From NCBI RefSeq assembly GCF_029223485.1, contig NZ_JARHTP010000002.1:434001-498000 (forward strand): a stretch of DNA of 64,000 nt, written 5' to 3'. The stretch's first letter is position 1. Each line of letters starts with the position of its first letter. The notes beneath the pieces are model-generated. The model was not told where the DNA came from. It was given only the letters and a program-made list of their open reading frames with translations, and did no database searches. Below, piece by piece: positions 8,481 to 15,879 of the stretch. Both the position numbers and the translations under genes were made by a program. The DNA is from Streptomyces coacervatus. GTDB lineage: Bacteria; Actinomycetota; Actinomycetes; Streptomycetales; Streptomycetaceae.

Positions 8481-9199
8481 CACGCCTCCTTCATGTCCCT
8501 GAGGTCCTTCAGGGACACGGCGTGCTCGTGGGTGATCAGCCGGCGCAGACCGATGTCGCGGTAGCCGGTGGTGACGCGCAGTGTCCGGGTGAGCCGGGTG
8601 TCCGTCAGGCGGACGAGCGCATGGGCGAATCCGATGCTCTCGTCGACGTGCACCCGCAGGTCCAGCACCTCGCGGACGACGGGGCCGGCCGTGAGCAGGT
8701 CCTGCAAGGCCTTGCGGTGCGCGTCCAGGCCCTGGCGTTCGTGGCCGTCGGCCAGGTGGAAGACCTCCGCGTCGGGTGCGTAACAGGCCAGTACGCGGTC
8801 GAGGTCCCGTTCCCGGAGCGCTTCGGTCAGTTCGGCGTCGAGGTCGCGGATCGCCGTCTCGGGGTCCTCCGCCTCCCACATGGGCCAGAAGGGCCGTACC
8901 TCCATGGCCCCGATGGTCGCCACGGGGTGCCTGGCGGCGGCCTCGACGGCCTCCTCCAGGCTGTCGCACTCCAGGATGTCGTATCCGGCGACGTACTCCT
9001 TGGTCTCCGCGAAGGGGCCGTCGGTGCGCAGCACCTCGCCGCCGCGCACCCGCACGGTGACCGCTTCGGAGGGCAGGGCGAGGCGGTGGCCGTGCAGCCG
9101 TACGTTGCGGTCGCCGAGCTCCTCCACCCAGGGTTCGACGGGTGCCATGCCCGAGGCGTCGTTGGTGTCGTCGCCGCAGACGAGCAGCATGTACTTCAT
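8480..9199 (-). CDS. YCII/DGPF domain fused to a SnoaL-like domain
   Basis: 239 residues with two domains. Residues ~1-115 are a YCII/DGPF domain (MKYMLLVCGDD, LRTDGPFAETKEYVAGYDI, EVRPFWP). Residues ~115-225 resemble a SnoaL/NTF2-like barrel (ELTEALRERDLDRVLACYAPDAEVFHL; LRVHVDESIGFAHALVRL), a fold that binds small hydrophobic molecules and hosts diverse enzymes. The ATG at 9199 follows GGGAGG. It is the first gene of the ECF42 operon and has an ECF42-type promoter 39-65 bp upstream. The added SnoaL domain might give the module a ligand-sensing part, but this is inference. Confidence 0.85.
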   Translation of the reverse strand: MKYMLLVCGDDTNDASGMAPVEPWVEELGDRNVRLHGHRLALPSEAVTVRVRGGEVLRTDGPFAETKEYVAGYDILECDSLEEAVEAAARHPVATIGAMEVRPFWPMWEAEDPETAIRDLDAELTEALRERDLDRVLACYAPDAEVFHLADGHERQGLDAHRKALQDLLTAGPVVREVLDLRVHVDESIGFAHALVRLTDTRLTRTLRVTTGYRDIGLRRLITHEHAVSLKDLRDMKEA

Positions 9200-9237
9200 G
9201 GGTCCTCCCGGTCGTCATGAGCTTCCTACACCCCACC

Positions 9238-9264
9238 GACGAACGGGGACCGCCGCAATCGACA
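9238..9264 (-). promoter_or_regulatory. ECF42-type promoter for the DGPF-sigma operon
   Basis: Minus strand: TGTCGA (9264-9259), 17 bp, CGTC (9241-9238), followed by GGTGGGGTG. Spacing and downstream bases are the same as at 6877-6903. This implies the sigma factor transcribes its own operon. Confidence 0.72.
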
Positions 9265-9292
9265 CCCCGGGCGAGCCGTTCCCTGGACGGGC

Positions 9293-10351
9293 TCACTCGG
9301 GAACGTCGGCCTCCCGTACGAGCTCGATCGCCCGGCCCAGGGTGGCGAGCCGGTCGTCCAGGGTCTGCCCGGCCGGATAGAGACGTACGGTGTTCACGCC
9401 GGCGTCGCGCCACACCCGCAGGCGCTGCCGCACCATCGGTTCCGTGCCGATCAGCGTCGTAGCGAGCACCATCTCGTCGGTGACCAGGCCCGCCGCACCG
9501 TCGCGGTCGCCCGCCTGCCAGCGTTCGCGCACCTCGGCGGCCACGTCGGCCCAGCCCTGGCGACTGTAGGCGTTGTTGTAGAAGTTGGTCGACGCGGAGC
9601 CCATGCCGCCGAGGCTGAAGGCCAGTTCCTTCCTGCGGCCTGCGATCATCGCGCCGAGTGCCTCCTCGTCGGGGGCGAAGGCGACCTCGGCGCCCTGGCA
9701 GACGTCCAGGTCGGCGCGGCTGCGCCCGCGCAGGGCGAGGCCTTCGTCGAGGTGGGCGAAGTACGCTTCCGCCGCTCCCTCGGGTACGAAGCTGGTGCCG
9801 AGCCAGCCGTCTGCGAGCTCGCCGGTCAGCCGGAGCATGGCCGGTGACAGTGCGGCGAGGTAGACGGGGATGTCGTGCTCGGCCCGCATCGACAGCCGCA
9901 TCGGGACCGCGTCGCCGCCGGGCAGCGGAATGGTGAACTCCCTTCCGGAGTAAGCGAGTTTGCCTCCGTCGAGCACCCGGCGCACGATCTCCACAGTCTC
10001 CCGCACACGGGTCAGCGGCCGGGCGAACGGGACACCGTGCAGCCCCTCCATCACCTGCGGACCGGAGGCGCCGAGGCCGAGCAGGAACCGTCCGCCGGAG
10101 AGATTGGACAGCGTGATCGCGGTCTGGGCGACGGCCACCGGGGTGCGGGTGCCGACCTGGATGACACCGGAGCCCAGCAGCATCCGGTCGGTGAGCGCCG
10201 CGTAATAGCCGAGGGCCGAGGGCGCGTCGGAGCCCCAGGCCTCGGCGACCCAGCAGACGTCCAGTCCGAGCTTCTCGGCCTCCACGACGAAGTCGGCCTG
10301 TTCCGACCAGTGTTCACCGCCGGAGGCCTCGATCGTGGTCGCGGTACGCAT
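9293..10351 (-). CDS. LLM-class F420-dependent oxidoreductase
   Basis: 352 residues with the luciferase-like monooxygenase (alpha/beta barrel) pattern: EKLGLDVCWVAEAWGSDA near the N terminus, then IQVGTRTPVAVAQTAITLSN and GRFLLGLGASGPQVMEGLHG, which are typical of the F420-dependent branch in actinobacteria. Such enzymes use reduced or oxidised cofactor F420 for hydride transfer. The ATG at 10351 overlaps the stop codon of the upstream SRPBCC gene (TGATG), so the pair is co-translated. Substrate unknown. Regulation is probably by the adjacent HxlR protein. Confidence 0.9.
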   Translation of the reverse strand: MRTATTIEASGGEHWSEQADFVVEAEKLGLDVCWVAEAWGSDAPSALGYYAALTDRMLLGSGVIQVGTRTPVAVAQTAITLSNLSGGRFLLGLGASGPQVMEGLHGVPFARPLTRVRETVEIVRRVLDGGKLAYSGREFTIPLPGGDAVPMRLSMRAEHDIPVYLAALSPAMLRLTGELADGWLGTSFVPEGAAEAYFAHLDEGLALRGRSRADLDVCQGAEVAFAPDEEALGAMIAGRRKELAFSLGGMGSASTNFYNNAYSRQGWADVAAEVRERWQAGDRDGAAGLVTDEMVLATTLIGTEPMVRQRLRVWRDAGVNTVRLYPAGQTLDDRLATLGRAIELVREADVPE

Positions 10352-10881
10352 CACCCGGCCTCCGCCAGCTTCTTGATGTGCTTCAGGGTGGCGGTCATGT
10401 TGTGCTCGAACTCCCGCATCCGTACGAACACGATCTTCTGTTCCTTCTCCGGCATCCGGTCGATCGCCGCACACAGTCCGGAACGGCCGGGGCCCATCTG
10501 CATCCACTCCGACAGGTCGGTGCCGCCGTCTGCGGCATGGAGGCGGAAGCGCCAGATCGCCGAGGGGTCGGCGGGATCCTGCACCGCCCAGGCGAAGACA
10601 TGGCCCGGCTCGTACTCGATGACGTACGAGGTGGTACTCCACTCGCCGAGGGCCTCGTGCCTGCTCCGCCCGAGGAACCGTGCGCCGACCGCGGGCCCGG
10701 TGGCGCCGTCGAGCCATTCGACCGACTGGAGTTCGTCGCTCAGGTCCGGCATCAGCCCGACGTCCGACACGAGCGCCCACACCCGCTCGGGCGGGGCGTC
10801 GATCCAGGTCCGCACCTCGACGGTGGGTTTGTCGGTGTAGTGCGCGCCCGTCCACCTCACGCCGGTCGGCCTCCTCGCCAT
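10351..10881 (-). CDS. SRPBCC-fold (polyketide cyclase/dehydrase-like) protein
   Basis: 176 residues. The START/Bet v1-like fold is suggested by VEVRTWIDAPPERVWALVSD at the N terminus, GARFLGRSRHEALGEWSTTS in the middle and a long C-terminal helix with EFEHNMTATLKHIKKLAE. Members bind hydrophobic ligands or act on them. The gene begins the two-gene unit with the F420-dependent oxidoreductase. The short promoter region between it and the upstream HxlR gene contains ATGAGAC (10910-10916), the same half-site found in the palindrome upstream of the HxlR gene. Confidence 0.85.
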   Translation of the reverse strand: MARRPTGVRWTGAHYTDKPTVEVRTWIDAPPERVWALVSDVGLMPDLSDELQSVEWLDGATGPAVGARFLGRSRHEALGEWSTTSYVIEYEPGHVFAWAVQDPADPSAIWRFRLHAADGGTDLSEWMQMGPGRSGLCAAIDRMPEKEQKIVFVRMREFEHNMTATLKHIKKLAEAG

Positions 10882-10909
10882 TAAGGGGTCTGACCATCAG
10901 AGTTGCTTT

Positions 10910-10916
10910 ATGAGAC
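10910..10916. promoter_or_regulatory. Candidate HxlR half-site upstream of SRPBCC/F420 operon
   Basis: ATGAGAC matches one arm of the palindrome at 11474-11488. The opposite arm is only partly conserved (4 of 7 bases). It lies 29 bp upstream of the SRPBCC start, where it would overlap a promoter. Confidence 0.4.
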
Positions 10917-10956
10917 TCGCCGTGTCAAGGACCCCGCTCCACTGCATCCGGGGGTT

Positions 10957-11457
10957 TCAGGCCGCACCGAACCGCCGCTGCACGTCCGGCCGTTGCCTCA
11001 GCCTCTGCGGGTAGCCGGGCCCCATCCGCATGGAGGTGTCCTCGGCCCGCAGCGGCTCCCGGCACTCGGCGCACACCACCTGGGCCTCGGTATCGTGACC
11101 ACAACCGTGATGGTGGAAGACGATCGGGGCGCCCTCCTCCCCCGCCAGCCACCGGTCGCCCCACCGGGACATCGCGGCGAGCACGCCGAAGAAGTCCCGC
11201 CCCTTCTCGGTCAACAGGTAGTCGTGGCGCAGGGGTTCGTCCTGGTAGGGCCGCTTCTCCAGGAGGCCTTCGCCGACCAGGAGGCGCAGGCGGTCGGCCA
11301 GGGTGTTGCGTGCGATGCCCAGTTCCTGCCGGAACTCGTCGAAGCGGCGGATGCCGTAGAAGGCCTCGCGCAGCACGAGGGGCGTCCATGCGTCGCCCAG
11401 CAGGTCCATGGTTCTTGCGATGGAGCACGGCCAGTTCGAGAACGACGTCCGTTTCAT
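10957..11457 (-). CDS. HxlR-family transcriptional regulator with C-terminal Cys/His cluster
   Basis: 166 residues. The winged-helix DNA-binding domain is clear: NWPCSIARTMDLLGDAWTPLVLREAFYGIRRFDEF, then LGIARNTLADRLRLLVGEGL and a wing YLLTEKGRDFF. The C-terminal part carries HHHGCGHDTEAQVVCAEC, a cysteine/histidine group that could bind zinc or react with electrophiles. HxlR proteins often sense aldehydes, quinones or oxidants through a cysteine near the N terminus, and one is present here (WPCSIAR). A 15-bp palindrome lies 16 bp upstream of the start codon, and a related half-site precedes the SRPBCC/F420 operon. Confidence 0.9.
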   Translation of the reverse strand: MKRTSFSNWPCSIARTMDLLGDAWTPLVLREAFYGIRRFDEFRQELGIARNTLADRLRLLVGEGLLEKRPYQDEPLRHDYLLTEKGRDFFGVLAAMSRWGDRWLAGEEGAPIVFHHHGCGHDTEAQVVCAECREPLRAEDTSMRMGPGYPQRLRQRPDVQRRFGAA

Positions 11458-11473
11458 GCCGTCACGATAGCCA

Positions 11474-11488
11474 GTCTCATCATGAGAC
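11474..11488. promoter_or_regulatory. Perfect palindrome upstream of HxlR gene (candidate operator)
   Basis: GTCTCAT-C-ATGAGAC is a perfect inverted repeat just upstream of the HxlR start at 11457. Its position fits an autoregulatory operator. Confidence 0.6.
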
Positions 11489-11532
11489 CCAGGGTTTCAG
11501 CCGACCTGACGCGTAGGGCTCCCGCATATGAA

Positions 11533-11563
11533 GAGAGGCCAGGGTCCTGGACCCCGGCCTCTC
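11533..11563 (-). terminator. Hairpin terminator after the MFS gene
   Basis: Outer arms GAGAGGCC (11533-11540) and GGCCTCTC (11556-11563), inner arms GGGTCC and GGACCC. It lies 18 bp after the stop of the MFS gene (minus strand) and before the HxlR gene. There is no U tract, as is common in Streptomyces. Confidence 0.6.
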
Positions 11564-11580
11564 CCCCGTCCCTGCCGCTG

Positions 11581-13113
11581 CTACGCCGACGCTGTCTGTA
11601 CCGTCGGTTCGCCCGCGCCCACCGCAGAGCGTGCGGTGTTCTTGCGGACCAGCAGCAGGGTGACCAGGGCGCCCAGCAGGGAGGCGCAGCCGCAGATCAC
11701 CACGCCGACGGCCATGCCGTGGCCGAGGGCGGTCTGGGCGGCGGCCTTGGCGCTGTTGCTGCCGGCGTTGACGACGGCGAGGGGGCCCGCGGCGGCCTCC
11801 ATGCCGGCGTCCGCGCCGCTGAGCTTGCCGACCAGGACCGAGGACGCGGCGCTCATCGCGACGGTACTGATCACGGCCGGGCCGAGGGCCTGCCCGAACT
11901 CGCGGACCAGGCTGGTGGCGCCGCTGGCCATGCCGGTCATGCTGATCGGTACGGCGTTGACGGCGGCCGAGGTCAGCGAGGAGACGACGCAGATGAAGCC
12001 GACACCCAGCAGCAGCACCGGGCCGATGAAGGCGGCCAGCGAGGTGGTGGTGATGGGCAGCGCGGCGATCCAGAACTGGCCCGCGGCCATGGGCAGCAGC
12101 CCGCCCATCAGCAGCCGGCGCGGCTCCACCCGGGTGAGCATCTTGCTGAGCACGGGCGCCAGCAGCAGCGGGATCAGCTGCAGGATCACGAACGGCATGC
12201 CCGCCCGCAGCGCGCTCAGGTGCATCACCGCACCGAGACGGATGGAGACGCAGTATGCGGTGCCGATGAACCCGAACATCCCGGCCAGGGCGACGACGGC
12301 CGCGGCGGCGAACGACGGGATCTTCAGCAGGTCCAGGTTGAACATCGGGGACGCAGACCGCTTCTCCGCGAGGAAGAAGCCGATCAGGGCGACGGCGGCA
12401 AGGGAGAGCGAACCGACGATCGCGGGGCTGCTCCAGCCGCGGTCGCCGCCCTCGATGATGCCCCACAGCAGGGCGGTGAGGCCGACGGCGATGGTGATCT
12501 GGCCCGGCCAGTCCAGGGTGCGACCCTCGGGCGCCTTGGAGTCGGTGACCAGGATCCAGCAGGTGACGCCGACGGCGAGACCGAGGACGACCGGCGGTAC
12601 GAACGCCCAGCGGAAGTCGGCGACGGTGGCCAGGATGCCCGAGGACAAGGGGCCCGCGGCCGAGGCGAGGGAGATACTCAGCGCCCAGGTCGAGACGGCT
12701 TTCGCGCGGTCCTTCTCCCCGGGGGTGGCGGCCGCGATCACCGCGAGGGAACTGGGGAAGAGCGCGGCGGCGCCGACACCGGCCAGCGCCTGGCCGATCC
12801 ACAGCATGGTGACGTTCTGGGAGGTGGCGTTGAGGAGTTCGCCGAGCGCGAGAACGAATCCGCCGAACACCAGCAGGCGCTTACGCCCGAACAGATCGCC
12901 GACCACGCCGAAATTCAGCTCGAGAATGGCGGTGGGGAGAATGAAGGCGGAGGTAACCCAGGCCACCTGGGAACCGGAAGCCCCGAATGCGGCCTGAATA
13001 TTGCCGTTGATCGGGGAAGGCACCGTAATGCACAACTGTGCCGCCGCGACCGCGAGGCAGCACGCTATGAGCGTTCCACGGTCCAGCCTTTTCAAGGAGA
13101 TCGATTCCGTCAT
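11581..13113 (-). CDS. MFS transporter, DHA2 family
   Basis: 510 residues with about 14 predicted helices. Early motifs are AAAQLCITVPSPINGNIQAAF and GVVGDLFGRKRLLVFGG (motif A). The length and helix pattern fit the DHA2 drug-exporter branch. The ATG at 13113 follows the VOC gene stop by 11 bp. Together with the upstream SDR and VOC genes it forms a three-gene operon, which suggests modification and export, or detoxification, of one small molecule. A strong hairpin ends the unit. Substrate unknown. Confidence 0.9.
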   Translation of the reverse strand: MTESISLKRLDRGTLIACCLAVAAAQLCITVPSPINGNIQAAFGASGSQVAWVTSAFILPTAILELNFGVVGDLFGRKRLLVFGGFVLALGELLNATSQNVTMLWIGQALAGVGAAALFPSSLAVIAAATPGEKDRAKAVSTWALSISLASAAGPLSSGILATVADFRWAFVPPVVLGLAVGVTCWILVTDSKAPEGRTLDWPGQITIAVGLTALLWGIIEGGDRGWSSPAIVGSLSLAAVALIGFFLAEKRSASPMFNLDLLKIPSFAAAAVVALAGMFGFIGTAYCVSIRLGAVMHLSALRAGMPFVILQLIPLLLAPVLSKMLTRVEPRRLLMGGLLPMAAGQFWIAALPITTTSLAAFIGPVLLLGVGFICVVSSLTSAAVNAVPISMTGMASGATSLVREFGQALGPAVISTVAMSAASSVLVGKLSGADAGMEAAAGPLAVVNAGSNSAKAAAQTALGHGMAVGVVICGCASLLGALVTLLLVRKNTARSAVGAGEPTVQTASA

Positions 13114-13124
13114 TGTGCGTGCCC

Positions 13125-13538
13125 TCACTCTGCGTTCTTCTCTATCAGTTCGATGAGATTTCCCTCGGGGTCGGTGACCCAGGCCATACGGATACCGGGC
13201 TCGGGGGACGGCCCCGGCGGCACGGCCTCGCCCGCTCCGTGGGCCACCAGGGCCTGGTAGACGGGGGCGAGTTCGGGGGTGGTGACCGCGAAGTGCCCGT
13301 ATCCCTCGGTGAGGGCGGCGGTCAGCGGGTCGGGCGCCCGGAGGCCGGGCGCGGAGCCGGGTCTGGCGAGCAGTTCGATGCGCCAGCCGTGCGGGTGTGC
13401 CAGGACGATGCCGCTCAGGCCGGGGCCTTCGAGGTGGAACTCGAAGACGGACGTCAGCCCGAACGCCTTTGTGTACCAGGCGGTTTGGGCGGCCAGGTCG
13501 CGTACGTTGACGCCCACGTGGTCCAGTCGTGTGCGCAC
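13125..13538 (-). CDS. VOC-family (glyoxalase/bleomycin-resistance fold) protein
   Basis: 137 residues, one VOC module pair. It opens with TRLDHVGVNVRDLAAQTAWYTKAFG, the usual first beta-alpha unit with a metal-ligand His, and closes with AWVTDPEGNLIELIEKN, which supplies the last Glu. Family members include glyoxalases, dioxygenases and antibiotic-binding proteins. The GTG start is 6 bp after the SDR stop, and the MFS gene follows by 11 bp, so all three are one transcript. Its role is probably detoxification or binding of the compound handled by the operon. Confidence 0.85.
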   Translation of the reverse strand: MRTRLDHVGVNVRDLAAQTAWYTKAFGLTSVFEFHLEGPGLSGIVLAHPHGWRIELLARPGSAPGLRAPDPLTAALTEGYGHFAVTTPELAPVYQALVAHGAGEAVPPGPSPEPGIRMAWVTDPEGNLIELIEKNAE

Positions 13539-13544
13539 GGCCGC

Positions 13545-14315
13545 TCAGCCCGCCATCGCGCTGTCGCCGCCGTCGACCATGAGGTTGGCGCCGTTGACGA
13601 ACGCGGCCTCGTCGGAGCACAGGAAGGCCGCGGCGCGTGCGATGTCCTCCGGTTCACCGACCCGTCCCACCGGGATCCGCGCCTCCAGCCGGGCCCTTGG
13701 CCCGTCCGGGTCGTCGAGGAAGGGCGCGGTCGCCGAGGTGCGGGTCATGCCGGGGGCGATGGTGTTGACGCGGATGCGGTGCGGGGCGCCGGCTGCGCAC
13801 AGGTGCTTGCTCATGGCCAGCACCCCGCCCTTGGCGGCGCCGTGCGGCACCATCGGCATGAACGGCGCTCCGCGTACGGCGGCCACGGACGCGACGTTGA
13901 GGACGGCACCGCCGCCGCGCGCGATCAGATGGGACCAGGCGGCCCGGGAGCAGAAGTACGGGATGTCCAGCTCGTTCCTGATGGTGAAGTACCAGTCGTC
14001 GGCCGGCATCGTCTCGAACGGGCCGTTCCGCAGCGCGGAGGCGTTGTTGTAGAGGATGTCGATCCCGCCGAAGGCCTCGATCCCGGCGTCGATCCACCGC
14101 TGCGCGCCCGCCTCCGTGGACAGGTCGACGGGCGCGAGCGAGCTCATCACTCCGCCGGCCTTCTCGACCATTTCCACGGTTTCGGCGGCGCTGTCCTCGT
14201 CGATGTCACAGCCGAATACGGTGGCGCCTTCGGCAGCGAATACCAGGGCCGCGGCCCGGCCTATTCCGGCCCCCGTTCCACTGATGAAAGCGATTTTCCC
14301 GGCCAGTCGACCCAT
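13545..14315 (-). CDS. SDR-family oxidoreductase lacking the catalytic tyrosine
   Basis: 256 residues. The cofactor-binding motif FISGTGAGIGRAAALVF is intact, the NNAG region reads LYNNASA, and the serine is in LNVASVAAV. At the expected YxxxK site the sequence is PHGAAKGG: lysine is present but tyrosine is replaced by histidine. The tail FVNGANLMVDGGDSAM is normal. The protein may be an atypical SDR with altered chemistry or a binding protein. The ATG at 14315 gives the standard SDR N terminus (MGRLAGKIAFISG). It is the first gene of the SDR-VOC-MFS operon. Confidence 0.88.
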   Translation of the reverse strand: MGRLAGKIAFISGTGAGIGRAAALVFAAEGATVFGCDIDEDSAAETVEMVEKAGGVMSSLAPVDLSTEAGAQRWIDAGIEAFGGIDILYNNASALRNGPFETMPADDWYFTIRNELDIPYFCSRAAWSHLIARGGGAVLNVASVAAVRGAPFMPMVPHGAAKGGVLAMSKHLCAAGAPHRIRVNTIAPGMTRTSATAPFLDDPDGPRARLEARIPVGRVGEPEDIARAAAFLCSDEAAFVNGANLMVDGGDSAMAG

Positions 14316-14452
14316 GATTGCCCAAGTCCCTTGTCCCATGCCCGCCGAAGTGCGGTGGTGGCAGCGTAGGTAGGGGCCCCGGCCGGAACAAGAAACAGGT
14401 CGATGAAGGGCCATCGGGGGTTCGTATGGCTGGTATGCGGGGCGGACGGAAC

Positions 14453-15376
14453 TCAGTTCACGTCGAGGACTGCCTTGCCCCGCAGCCTGCGGCTGCTCAG
14501 TGCCTCCACCGCGTCCGCGATCTTGTCCCAGGGGCCGCGCCAGCCGACCGGGACGCGCAGCTTCCCGGCGGCCACCAGGGCGAGCAGCCGCCCCAGCTGG
14601 GCCTGCCGGTCGGTGAGTCCGCCGCCGTTGTAGACCGACACGATCGCCTTGGGCGCCGTGCTGCCCAGCGTGGACCCGACGGGCAGCACGGCCTCCCGCC
14701 CGGAGGCCCAACCGATGCTCTGCAGACTGCCGCCGGAAGCCAACAGGCCGTAGGCGGCGGCCAGTTGGTCGCCTCCCACGGTGTCGATGACCACGTCGAC
14801 CGCCCCCGCCGTCACCTCATCGACCCCTCCCACCACCGCGTCCGCCCCGAGCTCGGAAACCCACCGCCGCCCGTCCTCGGAACCGGCCACCGCGATGACA
14901 TGCGCCCCGCCGAGCCCCGCGAGCTGCACGGCGAACCCGCCCACCCCGCCGGACGCACCGGTCACCAGCACCCGGCGGCCGAGCAGCGCCCCCGCCTGGT
15001 CGAGCGCCCGCAGCGCGGTGCCCGCGGCGACCGGCAGCGCGGCCGCCTCGCCGAGGTCGACACCGTCCGGGACCACGGCGACATCGGCCACGTCCATGGC
15101 GCGCAGCGCGCCGAACCCACCGCCCTCACCGAATCCCACGACCCGGCTGCCCACCGCCGGCCCGGTGCCGTCCGCCGCGGCATCCACGACGACGCCGGCC
15201 GCATCGAAGCCGATCACCTCACCCAGCGCGGCCTGCTGCGCGAACCACAGCTCGGCCGCGTTCAGCGAGGTGTGCCGGACCTCGACAAGGACCTGGCCCG
15301 GTTCGGGCCGCGGATCAGGGGCCTCCCCCAGGCGCAGCCGTCCGGGTGCCTCGGGGTCCACGATCAGTGCGCGCAT
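14453..15376 (-). CDS. Quinone-oxidoreductase-like (MDR superfamily) dehydrogenase
   Basis: 307 residues of the medium-chain dehydrogenase/reductase superfamily without structural zinc cysteines, so closer to NADPH:quinone reductases. The catalytic domain starts MRALIVDPEAPGRLRLGEAP; VIGFDAAGVVVDA and ALPVAAGTALRALDQAG mark the substrate side, and VLVTGASGGVGGFAVQLAG is the nucleotide-binding loop of the Rossmann domain. It is shorter than usual (about 320-330) but both ends look complete. It is transcribed alone, away from the rho paralogue. Likely reduces quinones or enones with NADPH. Confidence 0.88.
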   Translation of the reverse strand: MRALIVDPEAPGRLRLGEAPDPRPEPGQVLVEVRHTSLNAAELWFAQQAALGEVIGFDAAGVVVDAAADGTGPAVGSRVVGFGEGGGFGALRAMDVADVAVVPDGVDLGEAAALPVAAGTALRALDQAGALLGRRVLVTGASGGVGGFAVQLAGLGGAHVIAVAGSEDGRRWVSELGADAVVGGVDEVTAGAVDVVIDTVGGDQLAAAYGLLASGGSLQSIGWASGREAVLPVGSTLGSTAPKAIVSVYNGGGLTDRQAQLGRLLALVAAGKLRVPVGWRGPWDKIADAVEALSSRRLRGKAVLDVN

Positions 15377-15879
15377 GACTTGCCCTTCTCATCGTCGGAC
15401 ACTCGTCCCACGCCAACTGTGACCGATGCGGAGTTCTTCCCGCCTGAGCCCGGGCAGCCGGTGGTATCTCGTCGAGTTCCACCGGACGCACGGAATAAGG
15501 GAGGCCATCAACGCGTTGCTGCCTGCAGGACCGACCATCCGAAGCCCGCGGAAGCGGCGATTCCCGCCTCTGCACGGTTTCCTCGCCGCCCGCTGAGCGG
15601 TTTGGCGCCGTATCCCCTGTGGTACGGTCCTGCCAGCACTTGTGTACGCCCGTGTTGAGGGCGCCGGTGCCAGTTCCTCATCAGTCAGTACGCCGCATCG
15701 CCACCGTTTCCCGGTCGGCGCACCGGCTTTCCAGCACCGCCTCGTGACCGTCACGGCTGTGCCGTACCCCGAGGTGCTGTTCCCGCCGCCGAAGGCGCTC
15801 TGTCCGCCTTCCGTCCGCGGCGTCCCACCCCTTCCTTCCGCATGTCTCATGCCATCCGTCCTCGAAAGGACCGACCACC
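15377..15879 (+). promoter_or_regulatory. 503-bp region with long C-rich leader of the rho paralogue
   Basis: No convincing gene. A weak promoter-like pair TTTGGC (15601-15606) and TACGGT (15623-15628) may start a transcript with a leader of about 245 nt. The leader is C-rich and G-poor in its second half (15700-15850), a composition expected of Rho loading sites, so Rho-dependent autoregulation is possible. This is inference; no defined structure was identified. Confidence 0.35.

Noticed and set aside
5584..8502. Very long open frame on the plus strand
   Set aside because: It lies opposite the MFS, sigma and YCII genes, has biased Gly/Arg/Gln content without domains, and is a high-GC antisense shadow.
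15389..15850. Minus-strand frame in the rho leader region
   Set aside because: No domain, no ribosome site and unusual composition; better explained as noncoding.
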